From positions 62,001 through 126,000 of the forward strand of contig NW_001799029.1 of the NCBI RefSeq assembly GCF_000165425.1: 64,000 bases of DNA, in the 5' to 3' direction. This document shows positions 24,469 to 35,716 of this stretch, piece by piece; positions within the stretch are counted from its first letter, which is position 1; each line of letters starts with the position of its first letter. The stretch is from Paramecium tetraurelia. Its lineage: Eukaryota; Ciliophora; Oligohymenophorea; Peniculida; Parameciidae. Position numbers and translations under genes: made by a program. The notes below the pieces were generated by a model, which searched no databases, was not told the origin of the DNA, and saw nothing but the letters and a program-made list of their open reading frames with translations.

Positions 24469-25711
24469 ATGATGTATGAAGATTATGATGATTTTCCACT
24501 TTGCTTTGAAAAGGCCATTCGTATATATTTGAATGGAGATTCGTCAAAGTATACAGATTTGAAGATTGCTTAAAATACAACATGGAATGACATTTAAACA
24601 CAACTAGATTAGAAATTTGGGAAATTTAGAGAGATGAGACTGTTTACACAACAGGGCGTAGAGATCTTTGATGATGATGTTAAGTTTTTTAAGGATGGAT
24701 AATCTTTCTACGCATCTCGAGGAGGTATTATTAAATATTTCAATTTCAGATGAATTTGATCCTTATTCACCATTCTCATAATATGAAACAATGAAACAAT
24801 TGGGAGAGGGAGGTTTTGGATGTGTGACACTGGCTAAACATAGGATCACAGGTGAATTAGTCGCAATAAAGATAATAAAAATGATAGGAAATGCATAAGA
24901 CATAGAACTAAATTTTCGAGAAGCAGAAGTTCTTCGCTCTTTAACTCATAAGAATATAGTGAAAGTGTATAATTCTTATGCATTGAAAAATACTTAAATG
25001 GCTGTGATAATGGAATATTTGGAAGGTGGTGAGTTGAGTGACAGATTGAAGTAGAAAGGAGGGAGATTTTCAGAGGAGGAGGCCTGCAAATATTTTAGAT
25101 AGATAGTTTGTGCAATTTCCTATTGTCATTAAAAAAATGTGGTTCATAGAGATTTGAAACTGGAGAATTTGTTATTCAGCTCAGTCGATTCGGACGAATT
25201 AAAGGCAATAGATTTTGGTATAGCTGGAATTCAATGTCCAACAAATACTGATCATGTGAACATTGGGAGTTTGCATTACATGGCTCCAGAGATTCTCGCA
25301 GGCAGAGTCACACGTGTAAGCACATCAGTGGACATATGGGCCATGGGAATAATACTGTATAAGTTGCTCTTCGGAAATGTTCCATTCAATGGAAAAACTC
25401 AATAAGACATAATTAATAGCATAATAAATAAAGAATTGCAATTACCACCAAATAATTTAAGTGAGGAAGTAGTCAATTTATTGAATCAAATGTTGGAGAA
25501 GAATAATGAACTTAGATTGCGAATAACAGATGTCGAATTTCATCCTTGGGTTAATACCGATCAAAGAACTCCTCAACGTAAATAAACATTCCTACAGATA
25601 CCATCAGAAGGAAGTATTCGTAAAGCTCGACCCTCTGCCAGTCCCAGGGCTAGAAGCAAATCGCCCAATCCCTCAGGCATTCTTAAACATCCTAATATAT
25701 TCAAATTATGA
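24469..25711 (+). CDS. Doublecortin-domain protein kinase (DCLK-like)
   Basis: A 405-residue protein with one 25-nt intron (24725-24749) exactly between its two domains. Residues ~12-85 form a doublecortin (DCX) domain: IRIYLNGDSSKYTDLKIA, then WNDIQTQLDQKFG and GQSFYASRGE; DCX domains bind microtubules. The kinase follows: [51 protein letters not shown] and VDIWAMGIILYKLLFG. A basic Ser/Pro tail (PSASPRARSKSPNPSG) closes it. Animal DCLK kinases have the same order. A microtubule- or cilium-associated kinase is the natural inference. All catalytic residues seem present. Confidence 0.9.
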
Positions 25712-25744
25712 ATATACACAATTAATAAATAAATATTTAATATT

Positions 25745-26893
25745 ATGTTAAAATCAATAACAAGGAGAAGAAAAAAATATATTTTCTTGGATTACTTGAT
25801 AATTTTATTTACGGCACTTTACTTAAGAATCAGAAGTGTTGATACTGGTTTTTACAGTTCTCTTCAACCTAATTACTTATAGTTGTTGACTATTCTATTT
25901 GCATTGATGTTTGCCAATATAGGTATTTATCAATTAATGGATGAAAGGCAGAGTACAATGTATCCTTATAAGTGCAATTCTGAATATATTCAGTATCTAC
26001 TGGTTGAGCACCTCAACTTATATAGTTTTAGTGTCAAGCATTTATAAATTTACATATGACAGTTTGATTCTATTAGTGTTTTGTCATAGTTTGAATGTAT
26101 TTAGAGATAAAGGAATCCAAGTCTTGACCTATTGCTATGCTTTTGGGAAGTATTAATTAAAACCTATGAGAGTTACCTCGAAATAGTTCAGATATTCTTT
26201 AATTTAAACTATTTCAAGTTTCTCCTGTTCATACTGATTGTCTCTCTGTCTTTGCTACGTTAAAGATGCAGGTAATTGCCATAGTCTAATTATTTTATTG
26301 TAATAAAGTATCTGTGCACCACTCGGATTGCAATAATACAATCAATTATCCTACTCCACGTCCTTTTAACAGTAATCAACTTACATACTTTTGTCAATGT
26401 GGTCACATCCTCTTCCGTAAGATATGTAGTCCTATTGATATACCCTTTGTTTCTCTTGGCAATAGATCCGAAATTCAGAAATATTAGTCAAATAATTTTA
26501 GCACTCAATGTTATTTTGAGTTTGCTTTTATTGTTCGATCATCAGGTGATATTTTTCATGGCTTCCCTGCTTATCCCTCATATATTTGTTTTTTAATTGG
26601 CTCTTTTTATTTTTATATTTTCAGAAATTAATCCAAAAATATCCAAGGAACACAAATACCTGAACTATGATGCAATGATTTTAATCTATTACATCATCTT
26701 AAAGAACTCTTATGCTCATTACGATTCATATGTGTAATACAAAGGTATCATTTACTTTATGTCAATCATTATTGCAATATTTATAATTATCAAGAGCAAG
26801 AGATTTTAAAAATCCTTTGCAATTAAACAGAATTATTAAAATAATTCTTATGACTAATTTGAAAGCGCAAAAAATGATGATACTGTATTTTGA
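25745..26893 (+). CDS. Multipass membrane protein, possibly PIG-C/GPI2
   Basis: A 366-residue, very hydrophobic protein with about seven or eight membrane segments (for example YLIILFTALYL, CILISAILNIFSIYWL, FLLFILIVSLSLLR, IILALNVILSLLLLF) and a polar tail. Introns at 25923-25947 (ends AAG) and 26150-26172 (ends GAG) are needed for frame. The order of segments, the basic start (SITRRRKKY) and a central STSTYIVLV...YDSLILLVFCH resemble PIG-C, a subunit of the enzyme that starts GPI-anchor synthesis in the ER, but I see no decisive motif. Starts 33 bases after the DCX kinase. Confidence 0.5.
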
Positions 26894-26923
26894 ATATTTT
26901 TAATTTTGTATAATTAATAACTA

Positions 26924-28189
26924 ATGAAATTAACACAGGAGATTAAATTCTCTTTACAAAAAACTCAAAAGGTCCTTTCCATTCAAATGTAAGTCCACCA
27001 TATTAATGATTTCACCAAGTTGTTCAAAAAATGCATCTTTCCTGGAAGCAGGTGGCAATTAGAATAAGAAAACATCAAATCTATAGCCACTACATTCGAA
27101 GAACCTTTACCTGAGAATTTATAAGAATTCATCAAAGAAAACAATTGCCAAATCCTTGAAAAGGAAGTCACTGTCGGATATGATAACATGACATACAATG
27201 AAGTCCTCCAATAATTATTGCCAAAAAACGTTTAAGCACCTTAAGGTTATGAGATTATTGGGAAGATTGCTCACTTCAATTTGTCCCTTGAACAATTGCC
27301 ATACAAATACTTAATAGGTCAAGTGCTTTTAGATAAAAATAAACATTTGTAAACTGTGTGTAACAAATTAGAAAAATTACACAACGTCTACAGAACACCC
27401 CAATTAGAGTTACTAGCAGGCAATAATTCTTATGATGCTATTGTACCTGAAGGGGGTGTGAGGTTATTTTTAAATTTTGAGAAAGTGTATTGGTGTACTC
27501 GTTTGTACTCAGAAAGGGAAAGAGTTATAAAATATATCAAAGAATTATCAAATGGCAAAAATATTAAAGTTTTAGATTTATTCTGTGGAATCGGTCCCTT
27601 TTCACTAAGAATTGCTAAGGATCTAAATGCTTAATGTTTGGCAAACGATTTAAATCCAGAGTGCTACTATTACTTATTAAAGAATATTATTGAGAACAAG
27701 GTTTAGAATCAAGTAACTCCTTTGAATATGGACGCTAGAGAAGTTGTATTGAAGATTTACAATAAGGAGATAGATTTTGATTTTAATCATGTGTATATGA
27801 ATTTGCCAGTTTTGGCAATAAACTTCTTGGATGTCTTCAAAGGGTTCACTTAGAGGACTGGGAAAGTTGATTTGCCATACATTCATGTGTATGGATTTGC
27901 AAAGGGGAAGGACGATTAAGAGTTGATTGAGCAATTTTCGCAAAGGATAATTAAGGGATTGCCTGGATTTGACAAATCTTAAATTTTAAGATTCCACATT
28001 TTGAAGAACGTTACTAAGATGAAAAAAATGTGTTGTTTGTCCTTCTAATTGGATAAAAAGAGTGCTGAATCAGAGTTTGGTTTGGTGGAACAAGAGGATG
28101 GAAACAACAGTGATTTTGAGGATGACGAAAAGATGGAATAACACGAGTTGGTTGAGGATGTGGTAAACAAAAAAGTAAAAATTGATTGA
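26924..28189 (+). CDS. TRM5: tRNA (guanine-N1)-methyltransferase, Trm5 family
   Basis: A single exon of 421 residues, the usual size for eukaryotic/archaeal Trm5. The SAM-binding motif [16 protein letters not shown] is followed by [17 protein letters not shown] and NMDAREVV. The catalytic-site segment [18 protein letters not shown] corresponds to the NLP...FLD block of Trm5. The preceding [14 protein letters not shown]-like region ([20 protein letters not shown]) is also typical. Trm5 methylates G37 next to the anticodon, preventing frameshifting, in nucleus, cytosol and often mitochondria. The tail is acidic. The stop is TGA; many Gln are TAA or TAG, confirming the code. Confidence 0.93.
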
Positions 28190-28265
28190 AACTAATTTGG
28201 ATTTGATGTTTAAAATCATGTTATATTGTCCAATTAAAGTTGTAATTAAATCTAAAATTTATTAA

Positions 28266-29529
28266 ATGTTGTTGCCCACATTTCAATCTTCATTCTTCTA
28301 GATCTATACGACTTCTACGACTGTTAATGTGGCAGTTTTTTTGGACAAATTGGTTATCGAAGGATTCAAGGGTCGAAAGCAAAAGGTCTTGGAGTTTGTT
28401 TAAACAAGTTATTGTATTGAGTGGGATTACGCTATGTATGTATAATTAAAGACAATTTAGAAGTCAGAATAATTAATTGATGGGCTTCACATTATGCTTA
28501 GATGGACAAAGACGATATTAATTTGAAGGTGAGGTGTTAAATGTAACTGGACTGAGAAGTGTTTTAAAAGGCAAAATTGGTTTTTTCAATTGGGAAAAGG
28601 AGTTTTCCTTCTAGAAATGGATAAAGAAGACTGAGCATTGTGAAGTAAGAATATTCATTATTCTATAAAGATTTTTCAAGTTTTACGGGGCGAAAATTTA
28701 AAAGTAATAAAAGTCCTGCAAGACAATTAGGTAAACATGCATTCTTATATTTAGACCAATTTAGAATTATCGGTCAATCATATATTAAATCAAAAACCTC
28801 ATGTCAATCTTCTTCACTGCGATGAGTTCTACAGGGACGAACAACAAATTTATTTAGTGATGGATTATCATAGTTTATCACTAGAGGATTTGTAAAAGGA
28901 ATACAGTAATAAAATGATACCCCTCAATATTATTCGAATAATCTTATAATAATTATTAGAAGGTAATTAAAATCATATTATAATTAAAGGACTTAATCAT
29001 TTGCATTCAAACCAAATAATCCATAAGGACTTGAAGTATGGCAACGTGTTGTTGACCCCAAACCAAACCGTTAAGATCTTCGATTTCGGCTTATCACAAA
29101 TAGGCTAAAATACTAATATCCGATCAGGAACAGGAGGTTATTTAGCCCCTGAGGTATTTCAGAATTAACCGATTACTTCCAAAAGTGACATCTTCAGTCT
29201 CGGAGTGATATTCCACAAAATGCTGACTGGAAAGGGGATATTTAAAAACCTTGAAGAAAACATGGCAGGCTAAATGAGGATTAGTTCTCAATTGAAGGAT
29301 AAGAATGCCAAAGATTTACTGTTAGCAATGTTGAATTAGGATCCAGAATTAAGATTTACAGCTGAGGACTGTTTAGCTCATCCTTTTTTCATTGGGGAAT
29401 ATGATAAGCCTTCATAAAAGTATGATATCATTATCAGCTGATAGGATATGTCTTAGTAATTATTTGAGTCCTCTGTCTCAATATAAATTGTATCCCCAGT
29501 CTACTTAAATGATTAGCTTATCTTTGTGA
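28266..29529 (+). CDS. Divergent Ser/Thr kinase with N-terminal PH-like region
   Basis: A 378-residue protein with five introns (28436-28460, 28645-28670, 28731-28754, 28963-28989, 29420-29444). The first ~120 residues (VFLDKLVIEGFKGRKQKVL, SVLKGKIGFFNWEKEFSF) look like a pleckstrin-type beta fold. The kinase part is unusual. No clear glycine loop precedes the lysine (ENLKVIKVLQDN), and the catalytic loop reads IIHKDLKYGNVLL, with Lys for the Arg of HRD. The Asp and the metal-binding DFGLS, plus GTGGYLAPEVF, are present. It is probably active, since Asp and DFG remain. The 24-nt intron at 28731 is stop-free and in frame. The last intron adds a short tail past an otherwise in-frame TGA. Confidence 0.8.
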
Positions 29530-29677
29530 GTTTTTCCACTTTTCATGATTTTATAATATATGTATCCACTCATATCATGAAAATGGTGAATTAAGCAAAT
29601 ATATTATATAAGGGTATGTTTGAATCAATAGTACTATAAAATTCCATTTAATACTAATCTTAAAAATATTTAAAATA

Positions 29678-30399
29678 ATGAATTTCACAGACATATTGGC
29701 CTCCAAATTTGAACCAGAAACAACTGGTACAACTATCATGGCAGTCATTTATGATGGTGGATTATTAATTGGTGCTGATAGTCGAACATCTTCTGGGTAA
29801 TTATCAATAAATACTTTCAAAGCCAATTTGTTGCAGATAGATGTGCTGATAAAATCGATTACATTCACGATAGAATATTTTGTTTGAGAAGTGGCGCAGC
29901 TGCAGACACTTAAATAATTACCAAACATGTCAGATACTATGTAGATGCACACGCATAAGAATTGGGCAGATTGCCCGCTGTAGCCACTGCTGCAAATCTC
30001 TTCAGAAATTTCTTATACGAATACAAGGAGTATATAATTTATGAATATGCCAAGCTCAATGTCAGCATCCATCATCGTTGCTGGATGGGATCCATATAAG
30101 GGTCCATAGATATTCACATTGCCTTTGGGAGGATCAGTCATTGAGCAGAAATGGAGTATCGGTGGATCTGGAAGTACATTTATTTGGGGATTCTGTGATT
30201 CCAATTACAAAGTATGTTGAATCAATTATGTGTTAAGGAAAACATGACACATCAAGAAGCACGAGCATTTGTTTCACATGCAGTAGCTCACGCCATGTTT
30301 AGAGATGGATCATCTGGTGGGATCATAAGATTACTTAACGTAACCAAAGATAAAATCGAGCGAGAATTTATTGATTATAAAGATGTCCCATTCAAATGA
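29678..30399 (+). CDS. PSMB6: 20S proteasome subunit beta1 (caspase-like)
   Basis: A 214-residue protein with three introns (29797-29822, 30030-30054, 30212-30237), all ending in AAG. The short propeptide ends ...EPETTG before the catalytic Thr of TTIMAVIYDGG. GADSRTSSGQFVADR, CADKIDYIHDRIFCLRSG and AAADTQ match beta1 strongly, with the family's Asp17 and Lys33 in place. The C-terminal VSHAVAHAMFRDGSSGGIIR is also diagnostic. The autocatalytically matured subunit cleaves after acidic residues in the 26S proteasome. Because the protein is so conserved, this gene is the best proof of the AAG acceptor sites. Confidence 0.96.
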
Positions 30400-30614
30400 G
30401 TTTGCATTAATACATCAATATTATATTCAAGTTATTTCAACATAATGTGTCTCATGAACTCAACAGAAATTCAATCTTAGCCTTTACAATAGTGTCTTAA
30501 AATCCATCAACTTAATTATAAGGGAATTTACAAGAACATTGACACAGATTTACCGAATACCCAGTTTTCACACATATTTAGATTACATACATATTAATTA
30601 TATAAAATTAAAAA

Positions 30615-31361
30615 TCAAAAAGAGTAGTTCTGATTAGATGTGTATTTTTCTTCTTAATCAGAATCTGCGTCATTGTATTCAACCAAATGATCTTCCATAA
30701 ACTCTACCATTTCTTATAACTTCTGACTTTTATAATCTAGTAATTTACGTACTAATCCAATAAGCTATGTTTATAACACTTGATCTAAATACTTGATCAT
30801 GTTTTATGAATTTCCTATTTAAATAAGCAGGGTGTTCATAAATTATTTAATTCACAATGTCTTCTGGATTGGTTAGAAATATCAAGTTGTTTAACGAAAT
30901 CTGATAAAGATGCTTTTTCTTCTCTTTCTAATGTTGCTTATAAACCAGTCCTATAGTTGGTGGGTCAAACTTTAAAACCCACTTTATTGGTATTACTCTT
31001 ATCCCAAAAGGCTCAACTTAATTCATTATATAATTATAAATATCAATTAATATGACTTCTATAAAATACTGTATACAATATTATGTCAATTCCCTTATAT
31101 CCAAGCTCTGCTACTCTCTCTTTGTATTCAGCCCTCTTCCCTGCTTCTTGTTTCCTCAAAAATAATGATAGTTTTAGTAAAACTGCAGAATACCCACCAA
31201 TAGGGAAAAAATGGAATATTTGTCATTAATTCAAATATTTTACTTTTCTTCTTCAATAGTATTAGAATTTCCTATAGATCTTGGTTTGTATACTAATTGT
31301 GAATAATTTCTATGATTATCAATTAAGCAAAAACAACTATTCTATTTATTTAATTTTGCAT
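30615..31361 (-). CDS. Unknown conserved-looking protein
   Basis: A 229-residue protein with introns at 31155-31183 (29 nt, ends GAG) and 30765-30792 (28 nt). Removing both yields one frame from MQNQINRIVVFAQLIIIEII to a TGA. The C-terminal half looks ordered and conserved: FLTNPEDIVNQIIYEHPAYL, RKFIKHDQLIGLVRKLL, then MVEFMEDHLVEYNDADSD. A central segment is rich in aliphatic and aromatic residues (IPFFPYWWVF). I do not recognise the family. The first intron is less certain than the second, since several frames are open in this AT-rich stretch. Confidence 0.55.
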
Positions 31362-31900
31362 TTCTCATTTGATTTTCTTATCTTCATCTTATAATGAATT
31401 CAATAACTTATGAGAGATATTATAATCGCTAAAATGATTGAAGAATTCCAGGAATTTAGTAATAGTCATATTTCATATATGGAAATGATCTCATCTAATT
31501 TTCATTAATTAAATGTTATGTTTTTAGTCAAATACTTTTTCATCTGCTCTCTCTTTTGATTCTTATTTACATTCCCGTTGATAATTTCAATCTAGATCTA
31601 TTTTTTTTTGTTGTAAAGTAATATTTTATTACTTAAATTCAACTCATTACATTGTTTCCCATATTGTATAATTTAATTTATTATTATTTTCTACTTTATT
31701 AATATAAAGTGTTTGAATTGAAATTATTATAAGATATAGTTTAAATATATGAATCATTATTAGAAATATGGATAAAATTACATGATTATATCAACAGTCA
31801 TACTATAATTTTAAATACTATACAATGAACAATTGATTTATGCATATACATAAACAATTATTATTTAAAATATTATATAAACTGTAACATCATTTGATAG
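31362..31900. other. Divergent intergenic region
   Basis: About 540 bases between two divergent starts, so it must carry both promoters. It is very AT-rich. No frame or RNA gene is seen. Confidence 0.4.
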
Positions 31901-32759
31901 ATGATAATAACATTGTTACTACTCATATAGAAAATAAATGCAGATTGTATTGCTAATCAATATTTGACATTTCCAAAATAGGCTGAATTAGTTTATGTAA
32001 ACTTCTTTATCATGATGCATAGGCAGTTAAGAGGATCACCATAAAATTAGAAGGAGAGTATATAATTGGCTATGGAGATGAGTACGAAGTCAGAGACAAA
32101 TCAAAAATATCACTTAAGTAGGTACCATCGGGAATAATTTTTGCACCTTCAAATTTCGAAATCTATTGTCCAGCAGTCCACATATTATCTAGAAAGGATA
32201 GCATTAAATGTGAGATCTAGTTGAATATGGAAAAAGTTCAGGATGATGAAACAGATCCAACTTCAATTCCACAGAAAGCTAAATTTGTAATTCCAATAGA
32301 AGTAGATAAAGATATTAAATCGAATCCAGTTTTCGAAATAGAAAATAACTTTTAGATGAGATTGATGGATTTGGCAAAATAACTAGAAAAATTAGCTTAT
32401 TATCTAGAATATGAGAATTGTGACATTCTAGTCTATATTATCCCTAAGCCCTTGTCAATATCCACAGATTAGATAACTCTTTTGCAATAATATTCGAAAT
32501 CCATACCTGAAGGAGCTACTGTGGAAGAGATAGAAGAATCTAATAAAGGAGAGTTGTATGTCGAAAACCTGTCCCTTGATACTAATTCAAGTACTCATCA
32601 TTACGGTTTAATCGCAATTGTAATCGGAGTCATCGCTCTGGCAGCCATCAGAGCATTTAGGTATATATTCCTATTAATTTTATAAGTAAAAAGAAGGAGC
32701 AGTAGAACAATCCTGATTAACAACCATTAAATTAACAGGAACTTCAAAACTTAACTTGA
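31901..32759 (+). CDS. Type I single-pass membrane protein
   Basis: A 268-residue protein with introns at 31997-32022 and 32661-32686 (ends AAG). A signal peptide (MIITLLLLIQKINADC) precedes an extracellular or lumenal domain (ITIKLEGEYIIGYGDEYEVR, SNFEIYCPAVHILSR) and one membrane helix (YGLIAIVIGVIALAAIRAF). The second intron lies just after the helix and leads to a short Gln/Lys-rich cytosolic tail. The lumenal part looks beta-rich with two Cys before the helix. Family not recognised; ER or surface location is inferred. Confidence 0.7.
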
Positions 32760-33230
32760 ATTTATTAAATAAATTGTGGCTTATTATGAGTTCTTGTAAA
32801 TTATAAATAATTCTAAATGATAATTAGTATAAATTTAATTTCTTTATATAATTGATATTGTTCAAAGTAGTTCTCTCTTAGATTTAAAATCTATTTCTAA
32901 AAATAGCAAAATTGAATAAATTCTTATGTCTTGGTTTGAAAATGAGACTTTAAAGGAAAATGGATTAAAATTCTTATATGAAAAGCTTATAATATTGATT
33001 AAAGATAAATTATAAAACTATAATTAAAATGGCCAAAATTACTCTTTAGAAGATGAGATAATAAAACCTCAAATAGTATAGTTGATTACCCTATCAATAA
33101 TAATTGGTATTCTTTCAAAAAGGGCATGTAAATTGAAGAGATATACAAATTAAATGAAATCAGTTTTATTTAATAGAAATAGATATATAGAATATAAAAG
33201 TAAAATATTTGGATAAAGCAAAACATTATT
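32760..33230. other. Gap with an overlapping open frame of doubtful status
   Basis: A plus-strand frame from the ATG at about 32923 (MSWFENETLKENGLKFLYEK) stays open for ~120 codons to a TGA at ~33283, overlapping the start of the coiled-coil gene. Its first half looks protein-like (DEIIKPQIVQLITL), the second half is Lys/Asn/Phe-rich. The opposite strand is equally open. It could be a small gene, a missed exon or chance. Confidence 0.3.
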
Positions 33231-35645
33231 ATGCAATAAAATAAAGGTGAAATTTAATAAAGTAGCAAAGTTCGGATATTGAAAAAAATTACTATAAAAC
33301 TGTAATTACGACTTGATAATGAATATAATGAAGAATCGAATGAGAATCAAATGACATAAAGTGCCTTTGTGTATTATTAGGATTAGTAGGAAATGAGTAT
33401 TGATTTTGTTCATAGCAAAATGGAAAGAGACAATAACAATATATGGTTTGCTAATGTTGAGATTGATCCTAATCATGGTTACAAATACTATTACAAATTA
33501 TAATAAAAAAACAAAATCAAATAGGAATCACAAACAAGATATTTTAAATATGATCCATTGGGAAGAATAGCAATAGATGAATGGAACTGTGTTTGGTGTT
33601 TGTATAGGTATTAAGTGGAGGATCCTGGGATATTGGAACATTTTCAATTAAAAATAAAGGATTATCAGAAAAAGTCATATCAAAGCATTGATCATTAGAA
33701 TGATAATGAGCCTGGAGTCTCTTACTTGGAGTGTTCAGAAACCCTTAAGCTTTAAGATTAATAGTTGAAACGATAATTTGCTTTTATATATAAAAATAAC
33801 TAAGATTAAGTGGAATTGAGTAATTAATTTGATCCAAGGAAAGGGAATAGTTTTATGAACAATTTTGTATTGAATAAGTTTAAAGAGAGCATAATCTTAA
33901 GTAATGAATAAGAATAGAAAATCAAATCGTGTCTCTCTAAAAAATAAGTAGTGTCAACATAAAATAATGACCAATAATACCAAAAGAGAATACAGGAATT
34001 AGAAAATAAATTTAACATGAAGGCTGATGAAGCACATAATTATAGATTGCAATTAGATAATGAGATTGAAGTAAAAAAGAAAACTTAAAACACAATTTAA
34101 AAATTGGAGTCTTAATTGAAAGATTTAAAAGAGTAAAATAGAGAATTAGACCATACTTTGTAACATAATTAATAATTGTACGAGTATAATCTCAAAGAAA
34201 GGGAGTCTGAGTATAAGTATTAGATTATGAAGACCATGGAAGACCAAAATAGGGAATTACAAGATAAGTTGGAATAAATCTCAAAAAGAAACAGTGAAAT
34301 GTTGAAAAAAGAGTAAGAGAGAATGGAGGAGGATTAGAGAGCTTTGTAAACGAAATCTCAAGAAGTAGTAAACAAATATAGATAAATGCTTGACGAGGCA
34401 AATGAACAAATTAGAAATCATGAATTAAAATCATTTAATTTTTAGAGTGATGATATCACAATATCATTTATTCAATCTGAAATACCAGATTGGGTTTAGC
34501 AAAATATTGGTGACCTAGAGTAGACAATTACATCATATAAGAATATCGAAGAAACTCTGAAAAAGGAGAAAGATGATATTGAACAATATTATCACGAAAA
34601 GAACAAGAAAGAAAAATCATTGTATTAAAAAAAAGCCTAAGAGTTGCTTAAAAAGGGTGAAAATTGTTAGAAAGAACTGGATAAGTGTAAAATTATGTTA
34701 GAAGATAAAATAAAGGAATCTGAGGTCTAGGCTGACGAAAATAATTTCAAAGTATAAAAGTATAAAGCACAGTTAAATAAACTTAAATCACAATTATAGA
34801 AGAAATCTGATGATCTAGCAGTTTTTATTAAGGCTTATAAGGAGTTAGAATAGAAATTAGAAGATGAGTAATAAAAAAATATGTTATTGCAACGAGAACT
34901 CGATGACACAATCAGATCTTCAGAAAAAAAGAGATAAGAAGAATTTGAACGCTTTTAAAAGGATCGCCAGGATGAAATGAAGTAGCTCCAAGAGGAAAGT
35001 TAACAATAATTATTGTTAGAGAAGGAAAAGCATGAACAACTTCAAAGGGAACAAAAATATGAACAACAGAAATTGATTGAAGAAATGATCAAATTCACTT
35101 ATCAAAAAATAGGAGATGAAATCTTAGTCCCCTATTTTGATGCTTAAAAGAAATTCCATGATAATCTAATTTTTAATTTCAAAAGCGAGATTAAAACTGT
35201 CATTAAAGAAAATATTGAAAACTTCGAAACTCCAGTTAATTAATTATCATATAGGCTGTCTCATATTGAGGAAGAGCAATTAGAAGAATAGAAAATGGAG
35301 GCACTACAGAAACACGAGGATTTGGTTTCAGCAATTCAACAATTCAAGGAAGACTCAAAAATCGAAAATGCGAAGGGGCTAAAATAGGCTTTCATTTAAT
35401 ATACTATTGAATGCAATAAAATATCTGAGATGGCTATGAAAACAAACTTCATGAACAATCAGGATGGAGAATAAATCTACTAAATAAATCACTGGAAATC
35501 AATTTTAGATTAAAGATTAGATTCTTTACAGAGATTACTTAGTTTCTCAAATGAGCTATCAGAATGGTATCAACAATTCCAAAGTAGCAGAGACATTATT
35601 ACTAAAGCATATGAAGATTTGAAAATGAAACATCAGTATCAGTGA
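33231..35645 (+). CDS. Long coiled-coil protein
   Basis: An 804-residue single exon. After ~30 basic residues (SKVRILKKITIKLQLRLDNE), the first 200 residues form a globular part with aromatic patches (NIWFANVEIDPNHGYKYYYK, DEWNCVW) that faintly resembles a starch-binding CBM20 module. From about residue 240 on it is almost continuous coiled coil (KRIQELENKFNMKADEAHNY, QMLDEANEQIRNHELKS). Such a head-plus-rod layout suits a structural or ciliary scaffold protein. The start ATG is followed by the open frame with no upstream Met. The carbohydrate-binding hint is weak. Confidence 0.75.
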
Positions 35646-35716
35646 TTAATTCAATGAAGTGAACATTACAGATTTATGTTATATTATTACCGAAATCATT
35701 ATTATTAATTATTATT

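Noticed and set aside
26275-26315. Possible intron starting GTAATTGCCATAG in the multipass membrane protein
   Set aside because: The frame continues through it into the next membrane helix; splicing there would break the frame.
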